Of a DNA stretch of 64,000 nt, positions 1 to 8,875 are shown in pieces. The translations under genes were made by a program, and so were the position numbers. Numbering within the stretch: the stretch's first letter is position 1; every line of letters begins with the position of its first letter. This DNA comes from Halorussus halobius (GTDB taxonomy: Archaea; Halobacteriota; Halobacteria; Halobacteriales; Haladaptataceae). The notes beneath the pieces were generated by a model. That model was given only the letters and a program-made list of their open reading frames with translations. It was not told the DNA's origin and did no database searches. The stretch spans positions 310,001-374,000 of the forward strand of contig NZ_ML219773.1 of the NCBI RefSeq assembly GCF_004765805.1, read 5' to 3'.

Positions 1-793
1 TGACGATGACGTGGTTCTTCGCGCCGCCCTGGGCCTGGGCTCGCTTGCCGTTCGCGGCGGCGCGCTCGTACACCTGCCGTGCGACGGGCGTGCTGCCGAC
101 GAACGACGCGCCCTCGATTCCCTCGTGGTCGAGCAGCGCGTTCACGGTGTCGACGCCGCCGTGGACGAGCTGGACGACGCCGTCGGGGAAGCCGGCCTCG
201 TCGACGAGTTCGAACATGCGCTCGGCCACGACCGGGTCCTGCTCGCTGGGTTTGAGGACGAACGCGTTGCCCGTCGCGACCGCGTACGGCAGGAACCACA
301 GCGGAATCATGCCGGGGAAGTTGAACGGGGTGATGGCGGTGAACACGCCCAGCGGCTTCCGGACCGCCGTCTCGTCGATGCCGGGCGCGGCGTTTGGCAG
401 GTGGCCGGCCTGCATCATCGACGGGATGCCACACGCCACCTCGACGTTCTCGATGCCGCGCCGGAGTTCGCCCTTCGCTTCGGCGAACGTCTTGCCGTGT
501 TCCCTGACGAGGACCTCGGCCAGTTCGTCCTGATGGGCTTCGAGCAACTGCTTGAGTTCGAACAGCGGCTGGATTCGCTCCTCGACCGGCGTCGACTGCC
601 ACGTCTCGAACGCGGCCTGCCCGGCCCGCACGGCCTCGTCGACCTCGTCGTCGCTGCTGAAGCCGACGCGCGCGAGCGTCTCTCCGGTCGCCGGGTCCAC
701 GACGTCCTGTCCGTCCTCGCCGTCCGGAACTCGCCAGTCGCCGTCGACGTAGTTCCGGACGTCGTCCCACGGGGGCGTAGTGTCTACAGTCAT
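1..793 (-). CDS. mmsA: methylmalonate-semialdehyde dehydrogenase (CoA-acylating), 3' part missing
   Basis: Reading from an ATG at 793 toward the window edge gives an aldehyde dehydrogenase that runs off the left end, so the C-terminal part is outside. The N-terminal half shows the ALDH fold, and the run TPFNFPGMIPLWF is typical of the methylmalonate/malonate-semialdehyde dehydrogenase branch; KTFAEAKGELRRG also fits that branch. By family knowledge the enzyme converts (methyl)malonate semialdehyde to propionyl- or acetyl-CoA with NAD and CoA. It is divergent from a class III aminotransferase, which could supply the semialdehyde from beta-alanine or a related amino acid (inference). The catalytic Cys is not in view. 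Confidence 0.85.
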   Translation of the reverse strand, partial: MTVDTTPPWDDVRNYVDGDWRVPDGEDGQDVVDPATGETLARVGFSSDDEVDEAVRAGQAAFETWQSTPVEERIQPLFELKQLLEAHQDELAEVLVREHGKTFAEAKGELRRGIENVEVACGIPSMMQAGHLPNAAPGIDETAVRKPLGVFTAITPFNFPGMIPLWFLPYAVATGNAFVLKPSEQDPVVAERMFELVDEAGFPDGVVQLVHGGVDTVNALLDHEGIEGASFVGSTPVARQVYERAAANGKRAQAQGGAKNHVIV

Positions 794-884
794 TCGACGT
801 TCCGAAGTCCCGCTCTTCGACAATAAGTTTTCCTCACGCTCTCCAACGAGCAATCGATTCGTAGACACAGAATACCGATAGCTC

Positions 885-905
885 GACAAATAAGAGAACA
901 TTGTC
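885..905. promoter_or_regulatory. inverted repeat between divergent mmsA and aminotransferase
   Basis: GACAA at 885-889 is matched by TTGTC at 901-905 across an AT-rich spacer, within the 173-base divergent promoter region. The dyad resembles the kind of site bound by Lrp/AsnC dimers, and an Lrp gene lies just downstream at 2566. Assignment to that regulator is inference only. Confidence 0.35.
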
Positions 906-966
906 CGAGTTATCCCGGCCTAGTGCAAAGATTAATCAATACCAGGCCAGTAGTTGACACACATCG

Positions 967-2304
967 ATGTCACGACAAGAGGACGCGGCCGCCGACCGCA
1001 ACGAGGTCGAAGCCACCGACAAGGAGTACGTCTTCGGAACGTGGGCCTACCAGAGCGAGGTCGACCCCACGCAGGTAGAGCGCGCCGACGGCGTCCGGTT
1101 CACCACGGCCGACGGCGAGGAGTACCTCGACCTCTCGGGTCAGCTCATGTGTTCGAATCTGGGTCACTCCGCCGACGCGGTCGCCGACGCCATGGCCGAG
1201 CAGGCCCGCGAGGCCGCCTACGTCGCGCCGAACTACACGACCGACGCGCGGGCGCGCCTCGGCGAACTGCTCGCGGAGGTCACGCCGGGCGACCTCTCGA
1301 AGACGTTCTTCTCGACCAGCGGCACCGAGGCCGTCGAGGCCGCCATCAAGATCGCGCGGTTCTACACCGGCAAGCAGAAGATACTCTCGCGCTACCGGTC
1401 GTACCACGGGGCGACCGCCGGCTCCATCAGCGTCACGGGCGACCCGCGCCGGCTGGCGGCCGAACCGGGCGTCCCCGGAGCCATCAAGGCCCCCGACCCG
1501 TACGCCTACGGCTCGACGCTCGACCCGATGGAGAGCCTCGACTACATCGACGAGATGCTGATGCTCGAAGGCGACACGGTCGCGGCCGTCCTCGTCGAAC
1601 CCATCGTGGGCTCGAACGGGATTCTGGTGCCGCCCGAGGAGTACCTCCCCCGACTCAAGGAGATCGCCCACGACCACGGCGCGTTGCTTATCTGCGACGA
1701 GGTCATGGCCGGCTTCGGCCGGACCGGCGAGTGGTTCGGCTCGGACGTGTTCGGCGTCACGCCCGACATCATGACGATGGCCAAGGGGCTGACCGGCGCG
1801 TACGCGCCCCTCGGCGCGACCGTCGTCACGCCCGAAATCGCCGACCACTTCGAGGACGAGATGCTGTGTCACGGTCACACCTACGCGGGCCACCCGGTCG
1901 CCTGCGCGGCCGGCGTCGCGGCCATCGAGACCTACCGCGAGCAGAACCTGATAGAACGGGCCAGCGAGACCGGCGAGTATCTCGGCCAGCGCCTCGAGGA
2001 CCTCGCGGACGCCCACCCGAGCGTGGGCGACACGCGGGGCGTCGGGCTGTTCCGCGGGGTCGAACTCACCAAGCGCGAGGGCGAGCGCGAACCCTTCGGC
2101 CACCGCTCGGACAAGGTCTCGAAGGGCACCACGGTCGTCGACGAGGTCGCGGCCCGCGCGGCCGATGAGGGCGTCTACGTCGCCAACATGATAAACACGC
2201 TCATCGTCGCGCCGCCGCTGACCATCACCGAGGAGGAGGTCGACGAGGCGGTCGCCGCGCTCGACGCCGCGCTCGACGTCTCGGACGCCGCGATGGACGA
2301 CTGA
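967..2304 (+). CDS. class III (omega-amino acid:pyruvate / 4-aminobutyrate type) aminotransferase
   Basis: This is a 445-residue fold-type I PLP enzyme. It shows the class III signature CDEVMAGFGRTG near residues 239-250 and the PLP lysine K273 in MTMAKGLTG. Length is normal for omega-amino acid transaminases. An AT-rich element (ATTAAT, 930-935) lies about 32 bases before the ATG, suggesting a nearly leaderless mRNA. Divergence from mmsA suggests that it transaminates beta-alanine or beta-aminoisobutyrate to the semialdehyde used by MmsA. That substrate is inferred from context; GABA or acetylornithine-like substrates cannot be excluded. Confidence 0.82.
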   Translation: MSRQEDAAADRNEVEATDKEYVFGTWAYQSEVDPTQVERADGVRFTTADGEEYLDLSGQLMCSNLGHSADAVADAMAEQAREAAYVAPNYTTDARARLGELLAEVTPGDLSKTFFSTSGTEAVEAAIKIARFYTGKQKILSRYRSYHGATAGSISVTGDPRRLAAEPGVPGAIKAPDPYAYGSTLDPMESLDYIDEMLMLEGDTVAAVLVEPIVGSNGILVPPEEYLPRLKEIAHDHGALLICDEVMAGFGRTGEWFGSDVFGVTPDIMTMAKGLTGAYAPLGATVVTPEIADHFEDEMLCHGHTYAGHPVACAAGVAAIETYREQNLIERASETGEYLGQRLEDLADAHPSVGDTRGVGLFRGVELTKREGEREPFGHRSDKVSKGTTVVDEVAARAADEGVYVANMINTLIVAPPLTITEEEVDEAVAALDAALDVSDAAMDD

Positions 2305-2565
2305 ACGCGACTACTATCGTCCGACCGATTCCCGGCCGCCCGCCTCGTCGACCCGGTCGGCGACCAGCGCCGCCTGGTCGAGCACCGCCCGTCGTCGGTC
2401 CGCGCTATTCGAGTCGAGTCGGTCCGCGCCAGCCGGGTCGGACCGAGACCGACTCGGCGCGAGCGAATCGAACAGAAATCAAAAATACGCCGCCAGTGAG
2501 TAGAATGTTCGACCTCGTTCACTCTGTCCAGTATCTTTTTTAGTTTCTCCGAAGACGTGTGTAGC

Positions 2566-3087
2566 ATGGAGGACTCCGACGAGGCGGTGGCGGACCTCGA
2601 CGACGTCGACCTCAAGCTGCTCGAACACATCGAGGCGGACTTCGACGTCAACCTCGAAGAGCTGTCCGAGCGGCTCGGCTTCTCGAAGTCGGCCATCCAC
2701 TACCGGCTCAACAAGCTCCGCGAGAAGGACGTCATCGACGGCGTGTCGGCCGACCTCGACCCGCTGGCGTTCGGGCTGAACATGATGATGCTCTCGGAGG
2801 TGTCGGTCACCCACGACACGGGCTACGCCGACGAGATCGGCTCGGAGCTCACCGACATCGACGGCGTCCAGCAGGTGTACTACACCATGGGCGACGTCGA
2901 CTTCGTCGTGGTCGCGCGGGTTCAGGACCGCGACCAGATGAACCGGCTCATCGACGAGATGGTCGCGATCGAGGGCGTCAACGAGACCTCCTCGCGGTTC
3001 GTGATGAAGGAACTCAAGACCGAGCGCAAGACGCTCGGCAACATGTCCGAGGAGATGCGCGAGGCCATCGTGGACTTCGAGGGATAG
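2566..3087 (+). CDS. Lrp/AsnC family transcriptional regulator
   Basis: The 173-residue protein has an N-terminal helix-turn-helix (about residues 15-65, with LEELSERLGFSKSAIHYRLN) followed by an RAM/AsnC effector domain ending near residue 150. A GTG at 2557 is in frame, but the ATG at 2566 is preferred because it gives the usual N-terminus and sits about 28 bases after an AT-rich box (2534-2541). It is in the same orientation as the aminotransferase and close behind it, so it may regulate the amino-acid pair upstream (inference). No ligand can be read from the sequence. Confidence 0.88.
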   Translation: MEDSDEAVADLDDVDLKLLEHIEADFDVNLEELSERLGFSKSAIHYRLNKLREKDVIDGVSADLDPLAFGLNMMMLSEVSVTHDTGYADEIGSELTDIDGVQQVYYTMGDVDFVVVARVQDRDQMNRLIDEMVAIEGVNETSSRFVMKELKTERKTLGNMSEEMREAIVDFEG

Positions 3088-3159
3088 GCCGGTCGGGCTC
3101 GATTGCCGCGGTCCGGACCAACGCTCAAACCGCTCCGGCCCGTATCCGCCATCGACCGA

Positions 3160-3561
3160 ATGACTCACGAACTCGAACTCCCGAACGGCGAGGTCGTCAC
3201 CCCCGAGGACGTGTTCTGCTACGAGAACTACCCGTATCGGGTCCGGTTCCCGGACGACGAGGCGTCCGAGTCGGCCGACGGGCCGACCGGCGCGGACGCC
3301 GACTACGCGTTCGCGCTCTCGCCGCTCTACTGGGGCGGCGGCGAGATGGACGTCCCGTTCCGCGACCGCGAGGCGCTGGCCGACCAGTGGGGCCCCGAGT
3401 CGCGGGGGACGCTCGCGCCCGAGGAGTGGGCGGCGTGGCTCCGGGAGGCCCGCCACGACGACCGGTTCGGCGACGACGAACTCGACGCGCTCGCCCGCCA
3501 GCTCCCGACGCCCGGCGGCGACGGGCCCGTCGCGCGGCTCCGCCGCGCGCTCGGCTTTTAG
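3160..3561 (+). CDS. conserved haloarchaeal protein of unknown function
   Basis: This 133-residue acidic soluble protein starts at the ATG at 3160; an upstream in-frame extension to 3103 looks non-coding. It has no signal peptide or membrane segment. The N-terminus (HELELPNGEVVTPEDVFCYE) and a central ALSPLYWGGGEMD segment look like a conserved small domain, but I do not recognise the family. It converges on the RNA-ligase-like gene and overlaps its stop by 4 bases. Confidence 0.7.
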   Translation: MTHELELPNGEVVTPEDVFCYENYPYRVRFPDDEASESADGPTGADADYAFALSPLYWGGGEMDVPFRDREALADQWGPESRGTLAPEEWAAWLREARHDDRFGDDELDALARQLPTPGGDGPVARLRRALGF

Positions 3562-4388
3562 GCGTCGAGCAGCCGGCTGGTCCGCTCGGCCACCGCCGAC
3601 CGGAACGCGGCCGGGTCGACCGTCCGGTCGCCGCCGAACAGCCGAGCGTGTTCCTCGCGGGCGAGCCGCTCGACGATGCGGTCGGTCACGGTGTCGACCG
3701 CGACGCGGCGCTGCTCGTCCTCCAGTTCGGCGACGACGGCCTCGACGCGCTGGCGGGTGACGTACTCCTCGGCCAGTTCCCCGGGCGTCGCGTCGACCGG
3801 GACCGACGCGTCCGCGTCGCGGACCTCGGGGCGGAGCAGCGTCGCGCGGTCGCCGGTCTTGTTCCGGAGGACGACGCCCGCCGCCGGGCCGTCGTCCCAC
3901 GCCGACGCCGGCACGTCGTACGACTCGGGGTCGAAGTCGACCGCCCGGACCTCCTTCTGGACGGTGTTCACCGGTTCGAGTCCGAGTCGGTCGTACGCCT
4001 GCTCGACCGCGTCGGGCGGCAGGAACCGCCCCTCGTCGTCGTTCCAGACCTCGACCCCCAGAACGGAGGGCAGTCGGTCCCAGTCGTAGTCGACGGCGCG
4101 GCGGTGGGTCGCCACGCCGACGAACACGACCGATTCCACGTCGTCGACCGCCTCCCGGAGGGCGGCCCGGTCGACGCGCTCGCGGACGTGCCGGACCGCG
4201 TGGCGGTACGAGACGGGGACCTCGCCCGGCTCGAACACTCGACTCCGGTCGCCGAACTCGAACGCCCCGGAGTCGCGCAGCCGAAATCGGAGGGTCGCGC
4301 CGTCGACGTGCTCTTGAATCCAGAGGTGGCCCGACTCGAACAGCTCCGGGGCGTCCTCGACCGGCGGAATCGGCGGGAACTGCTTCAT
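3558..4388 (-). CDS. RNA-ligase-family protein with altered nucleotidyltransferase motifs
   Basis: The 276-residue protein resembles the RNA ligase/nucleotidyltransferase fold: a motif I-like WIQEHVDGATLRF near residue 27, a motif III-like VVFVGVATHRRAVDYDW, and a motif IV-like AAGVVLRNKTG. In active ligases motif I is KxDG, and its lysine carries AMP; here the position is His27 (codon CAC). A motif V KxK is also not evident (ATLLRPEV). The protein is therefore either a catalytically changed member or a pseudoenzyme. The gene is single, on the minus strand, converging with the preceding one. Family assignment is moderate; activity is unknown. Confidence 0.6.
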   Translation of the reverse strand: MKQFPPIPPVEDAPELFESGHLWIQEHVDGATLRFRLRDSGAFEFGDRSRVFEPGEVPVSYRHAVRHVRERVDRAALREAVDDVESVVFVGVATHRRAVDYDWDRLPSVLGVEVWNDDEGRFLPPDAVEQAYDRLGLEPVNTVQKEVRAVDFDPESYDVPASAWDDGPAAGVVLRNKTGDRATLLRPEVRDADASVPVDATPGELAEEYVTRQRVEAVVAELEDEQRRVAVDTVTDRIVERLAREEHARLFGGDRTVDPAAFRSAVAERTSRLLDA

Positions 4389-4662
4389 CGCCGTGGGCTA
4401 CTCGCGGGCGGCAGGTAAGGGTTCGGCACGCCGTCGGCCGACGCTTGCGAAGCCAGTGGCGGAACCTCGGACGCCCTCGGCGCGCTCGCCCTTTCGACCT
4501 GCCGTCGGGTCGCCCGCGACGACCCTCGCCTCGCAGTCGCGCGGTGAGACGCCGAGGGCGGCGGTTGGTCCCTCGAGCGCACTGGCTGTCGGTCGTGGAT
4601 ATCTGAACGCGACCGCGTTCCTCGGCAGTAGCTTTACCTGCCGTCGATACCTATCACGACGC

Positions 4663-5589
4663 ATGAACGTCCTCGTCGCGGGCGGAACCGGATTCATCGG
4701 CACGCGCTTCGTACGCGAACTCCACGACGGCGGCCACGACGTGACCGTCCTCGCGCGTCGCCCGGACGACGCCGACGTCCCGGAGGGCGTCGAGCGCGTC
4801 CGGGGCGACGTGACGGCGTACGACTCCATCGAGGGCGCACTCGCCGGACAGGACGTGGTGGTCAACCTCGTGTCGCTCTCGCCGCTGTTCAAACCCACGG
4901 GCGGGACGTCCCACACCGAGGTCCACCTCGGCGGGACCCGGAACCTCGTGGACGCCGCCGAGGCCCACGACGTGCGGAAGATGGTCCAGATGAGCGCGCT
5001 CGGCGCGGACGCGACCGGACCGACAGAGTACCTCCGGGCGAAGGGACAGGCCGAACAGGTGGTCGCCGACGCCGACCTCGCCCACACTATCTTCCGTCCC
5101 TCGGTCGTGTTCGGCGACGGCGGGGAGTTCGTCCCGTTCACGAAACTGCTCACGACGCCGTACGTCACGGCCCTGCCGGGCGGCGGGCGCACGCGGTTCC
5201 AGCCCATCTGGGTCGAGGACCTGACGCCGATGCTCGCGGCGTGCGTCGAGGCGGAACACGACGGCGAGGGCTACGACGTCGGCGGCCCGGAGGTGCTGAC
5301 GCTCGCGGACGTGGCCCGACTGGCCTACCGCGCGGAGGGGCGGTCCGTGAAGGTCGTCCCGGTGCCGATGGCGCTGGCCCGCGTCGGACTGACGGTCGCG
5401 GACCCGCTCCCGTTCGTTCCCTTCGGGAGCGATCAGTACCGGTCGCTCCGGGTCGACAACACCGTCGCGGACAACCGCGTCGACGCGTTCGGCGTCGCCG
5501 AGTCCGACCTGACGACGCTCGGGGAGTATCTCGGCGTCTCGGGCTCGGGCGGGACGCCCGACCCGTCCACGGGCAAGACGGGCGTCTGA
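4663..5589 (+). CDS. NAD(P)-binding atypical short-chain dehydrogenase, complex I NDUFA9-like
   Basis: This 308-residue protein starts at the ATG at 4663 with the Rossmann motif GGTGFIG (residues 7-13). The catalytic YxxxK is seen as YLRAKGQAE. Sequence order (HLGGTRNLVDAA, then FRPSVVFGDGGEFVP) matches atypical SDRs related to the NDUFA9 assembly/accessory subunit and sugar-nucleotide epimerases. Length is normal and there is no signal peptide. The longer in-frame ORF beginning at 4393 is rejected because its added N-terminus is low-complexity basic sequence. The substrate is unknown; a quinone- or NAD(P)H-linked role is only family inference. Confidence 0.82.
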   Translation: MNVLVAGGTGFIGTRFVRELHDGGHDVTVLARRPDDADVPEGVERVRGDVTAYDSIEGALAGQDVVVNLVSLSPLFKPTGGTSHTEVHLGGTRNLVDAAEAHDVRKMVQMSALGADATGPTEYLRAKGQAEQVVADADLAHTIFRPSVVFGDGGEFVPFTKLLTTPYVTALPGGGRTRFQPIWVEDLTPMLAACVEAEHDGEGYDVGGPEVLTLADVARLAYRAEGRSVKVVPVPMALARVGLTVADPLPFVPFGSDQYRSLRVDNTVADNRVDAFGVAESDLTTLGEYLGVSGSGGTPDPSTGKTGV

Positions 5590-5805
5590 CGCGGGCGCGA
5601 TTACCCTTCGTAGGGGATACGTCCGCCGCGAGATAAACTTAAAAGGACATGTTCACTATCTGTTGCTGATTCGGGGTGAGGAAAAACGACGGCTTACCGT
5701 CTTGCGATTTCGGGTAACGGCGTGTTTCGACTTCACGCCGAGCGGACCAAAAGGATTATACCCTCTTCGTGGTTGTGTTTCTCCCAACGGAGTACGGTCC
5801 GGAAA

Positions 5806-6984
5806 ATGAAGCTCGCAATGATCGGTTTCGGGCAGGCCGGTGGGAAAATAGTCGACAAGTTCCTGGAATACGACCAGCGAACTGGTAGCAACATCGTTCG
5901 GTCGGCGGTCGCGGTCAACTCCGCGAAGGCCGACCTGATGGGGCTCGACGAAGTTCCGAAGGACCATCGGGTCCTCATCGGTCAGTCCAGAGTCAAGGGG
6001 CACGGCGTCGGTGCGGACAACGAGCTCGGCGCGGAAATCGCCGAGGAGGACATCGACGAGATTCAGGGCGCTGTCGATAACATCCCCGTCCACGAGGTCG
6101 ACGCGTTCCTCATCGTCGCGGGGATGGGTGGCGGAACCGGGTCGGGCGGTGCGCCGGTGCTCGCCAAGCACCTCAAGCGCATCTACACCGAGCCGGTGTA
6201 CGGGTTGGGAATCCTGCCCGGAAGCGACGAGGGTGGTATCTACACGCTCAACGCCGCCCGCTCGTTCCAGACGTTCGTCCGCGAGGTCGACAACCTCATG
6301 GTGTTCGACAACGACGCGTGGCGACAGTCGGGCGAGTCCATCGAGGGTGGCTACGCCGAGATAAACGAGGAGATCGTCCGGCGATTCGGCATCCTGTTCG
6401 GCGCGGGGGAGATAGACGGCGACGACGAGGTCGCCGAGAGCGTGGTCGACTCCAGCGAGATCATCAACACGCTCGCGGGCGGCGGCGTCTCGACCATCGG
6501 CTACGCCGCCGAAGAGGTCGAGACCACCAACTCCGGCGGCGGCCTGCTCTCGCGGTTCACCGGCGGCGAGGAGGAGTCGATGGACACCGCCAACACCACC
6601 AATCGAATCACCAGCCTCGTCCGCAAGGCGGCCCTCGGCCGGCTCACCCTGCCCTGCGAGATCGAAGGCACCGAGCGAGCCCTGCTCGTCCTGAGCGGTC
6701 CGCCCCAGCACCTCAACCGGAAGGGAATCGAGCGCGGGCGGAAGTGGCTGGAGGAGCAGACCGGCTCGATGGAGGTGCGGGGCGGCGACTACCCGGTCGC
6801 CGACTCGGGTTTCGTCGCCAGCGTGGTCCTCCTGTCGGGAGTCAACAACGTGCCCCGCATCAAGGAGCTCCAGGAGGTCGCCATCGAGGCCCAGGAGAAC
6901 ATCGACGACATCCGGGAGGAGAGCGAGGAGAACCTAGAGGAGCTAGTGGAGGACGATGACGATGAACTCGAACCGTTGTTCTAA
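5806..6984 (+). CDS. cetZ1: CetZ1 tubulin/FtsZ-family cell-shape protein
   Basis: The 392-residue protein begins MKLAMIGFGQAGGKIVDKF, the N-terminal nucleotide loop of CetZ, and has the tubulin signature GGGTGSG at residues 108-114. The C-terminus is a strongly acidic tail ending DDDDELEPLF. Length and features match CetZ1, a GTPase that in Haloferax forms envelope-associated structures needed for rod shape and motility (established knowledge). The ATG at 5806 is chosen because MKLAMIG is the family start; the upstream extension is not conserved-looking. A TATA-like TTATACC is at 5754-5760, leaving a short leader. Its end overlaps the next gene by 29 bases. Confidence 0.95.
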   Translation: MKLAMIGFGQAGGKIVDKFLEYDQRTGSNIVRSAVAVNSAKADLMGLDEVPKDHRVLIGQSRVKGHGVGADNELGAEIAEEDIDEIQGAVDNIPVHEVDAFLIVAGMGGGTGSGGAPVLAKHLKRIYTEPVYGLGILPGSDEGGIYTLNAARSFQTFVREVDNLMVFDNDAWRQSGESIEGGYAEINEEIVRRFGILFGAGEIDGDDEVAESVVDSSEIINTLAGGGVSTIGYAAEEVETTNSGGGLLSRFTGGEEESMDTANTTNRITSLVRKAALGRLTLPCEIEGTERALLVLSGPPQHLNRKGIERGRKWLEEQTGSMEVRGGDYPVADSGFVASVVLLSGVNNVPRIKELQEVAIEAQENIDDIREESEENLEELVEDDDDELEPLF

Positions 6985-7747
6985 GCCACTCACCGTCCTG
7001 CTCGTACTCGTGCTCGCCGTCTCGGCCGTCGGGCCCGCCACAGCGCTGTCGGTGTCGGCCGCCGACGCGCCGTCCGAGGCGGAGGTCGGCGAGGAGATCG
7101 AGACGACGTTCACGCTCGAACGACCGTTCAGCGAGTACGAGGAGTGGACGCTGAACGGGGAGACGAACCTCAGCGACGTGACCTGGACCGTCAAGCTGTA
7201 CGACCAGGCCGGCGACAAGCTGGACCAGCAGTCGTACGACGGGACGTCGTTCAACCACTCGCTCGAACAGAGCGACGCGTTCGAGGTCGAAGTCGTGCTC
7301 GAAGGGACGGTCACCGAGGTCGCGGCGTACAGCTACGACCCGGCCCAGCAGACGCTGCTCGCGGAGCTGAATCAGGTCCGCGACGGGGGGAGCAGCGACA
7401 CCATCGACGCGTGGGAGTTCCGGCCGTACACGGCCGACAGCGACGAGGCGCGCACAGCCATCGCGGACGCCGAGCAGGCCATCGCGGACGCCGACGACAG
7501 CGGCGCGGACGTCTCGGCGGCCGAGAACACGCTCGAGAGCGCGGTATCGGCGTTCGACCACGGGAACTTCGAGAACGCGGGCAACCTCGCGAGCGACGCC
7601 CAGGAGAGCGCCAACTCGGCCCAGCAGTCGAGCCAGCAGACCCAGATGCTGCTGTACGGCGGCCTCGGGCTGGTCGCGCTGGTGCTGGTCGTCGGAGCGG
7701 TGTTCTGGTACCGCTCCCAGCAGGACGACTACGACAAGCTGGGGTGA
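6956..7747 (+). CDS. secreted membrane-anchored protein, partner of cetZ1
   Basis: The 263-residue protein has a Sec-type signal (LTVLLVLVLAVSAV, about residues 12-26), an extracellular beta-rich region, a helical Ala/Glu/Ser-rich stretch (about 160-225) and one C-terminal membrane helix (LLYGGLGLVALVLVVGAVFW) followed by a short cytoplasmic tail. It starts inside the acidic tail codons of cetZ1 in another frame (29-base overlap), which implies translational coupling. A role at the envelope together with CetZ1 is inference from gene order. I do not recognise a named domain. Confidence 0.8.
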   Translation: MTMNSNRCSKPLTVLLVLVLAVSAVGPATALSVSAADAPSEAEVGEEIETTFTLERPFSEYEEWTLNGETNLSDVTWTVKLYDQAGDKLDQQSYDGTSFNHSLEQSDAFEVEVVLEGTVTEVAAYSYDPAQQTLLAELNQVRDGGSSDTIDAWEFRPYTADSDEARTAIADAEQAIADADDSGADVSAAENTLESAVSAFDHGNFENAGNLASDAQESANSAQQSSQQTQMLLYGGLGLVALVLVVGAVFWYRSQQDDYDKLG

Positions 7748-8036
7748 GGGCGCGGTTCCGGACCGTCTTTTCGTGGATGCCGACCGGTGTCGAGGTACGT
7801 CTCTTCGGGAACGCCACGGACCGGTAGGGCGAACAGGCGGCGCGTTGACGAGGTGGTCGCGAGGGGCGCGCCGCGCTCCCGCCTCGACGCCCTCGCGGCG
7901 GTTCTCAGGTCACGGCCCGGTTTCGTCTCGTTTTCGGCTGTAAAGCTTTGGACCGGACGCGGGCCGGGGTATCCGGAGCGTACGCTCGCGTATCCGGTCA
8001 ATAACCTTGACGGCGGCCGACCTACTCGTGGCCGAC

Positions 8037-8852
8037 ATGGGCACGCCGCAACTGGAGTTCGACGGCGACGTGGAGGACCGCATCTACCGCTACGTCGAGC
8101 GCAACGGCTCGGCCACGCGCGAGGAGGTCCGCGACGCGGTTCGAGTCGCCGAGAGCGCCGGCGCGAAACCGCCGCGGTCGGGGACCGAGCCCGCCGCCCG
8201 GCTCCCGGTCGCGGAGTGCAACGAGCGCGTCGACGCGCTGCTCGACGCCGGACGCCTGACCGAGCGCGACGGAAGCCTCTACGTCGAACCCGACGCCGAG
8301 GCCGAGACCCACGAGGCCGACGAGTTCGAGTACGTCGTCCGGCCGGCCGACGAGGACGACCGCGAGGCGGTCGCGGCGCTCGTCCGCGAGGTGGCCGACG
8401 AGGGAGCCATCGTGGTGGACGCGCGCGTGGCCGACGCCATACAGCGCGACGGCGCGCTGGTCCGGCTCAACGAGCGCGAGTCCCGGATGGTCTTCGTGGC
8501 CGAGCGCCACGCGGAGGGCGACGACGCGGACGACTCGGGCGAAATTCTGGGCTGGGTCCACCTCCAGGGATTCGAACTCCCGGCCCGGAGCCACACCGCG
8601 GAACTCACCGTCGGCGTCGCGCCCGAGTACCGCGAGCAGGGCGTCGGGTCGACCCTGCTCGAACGCGGGATGGCGTGGGCCGACGACGACGGGTGCGTGA
8701 AGGTGTACCAGAGCCTTCCGGCCACCAACGAGGAGGCGCTCGACCTGCTCGACGAGCACGGCTGGGACCGGGAGGCGACCCGCGCCGACCACTACGAGGT
8801 CGGCGACGAGTTCGTCGACGAGGTCCAACTGGCGAAGCGACTCGACGGGTGA
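8037..8852 (+). CDS. GNAT family N-acetyltransferase with N-terminal winged-helix-like region
   Basis: This 271-residue protein has two parts. Residues 1-90 look like a small winged helix (VEDRIYRYVERNGSATREEVRDAV, then VDALLDAGRLTERDGSLYVEP). Residues 100-270 are a GNAT acetyltransferase with the acetyl-CoA loop ELTVGVAPEYREQGVGSTLLERGMAWA. The ATG at 8037 is preferred; in-frame GTG (8028) and TTG (8007) starts lie upstream. By family knowledge it transfers an acetyl group from acetyl-CoA, but the acceptor is unknown. The DNA-binding-like N-terminus could sense DNA or simply be structural. Confidence 0.82.
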   Translation: MGTPQLEFDGDVEDRIYRYVERNGSATREEVRDAVRVAESAGAKPPRSGTEPAARLPVAECNERVDALLDAGRLTERDGSLYVEPDAEAETHEADEFEYVVRPADEDDREAVAALVREVADEGAIVVDARVADAIQRDGALVRLNERESRMVFVAERHAEGDDADDSGEILGWVHLQGFELPARSHTAELTVGVAPEYREQGVGSTLLERGMAWADDDGCVKVYQSLPATNEEALDLLDEHGWDREATRADHYEVGDEFVDEVQLAKRLDG

Positions 8853-8875
8853 GCAGCGCCGCGGCCCACGAGGGG

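Noticed and set aside
8567..8590. GGATTCGAACTCCCGG resembling a tRNA T-arm
   Set aside because: It lies inside the conserved GNAT coding sequence, and no acceptor or anticodon stems can be formed around it.
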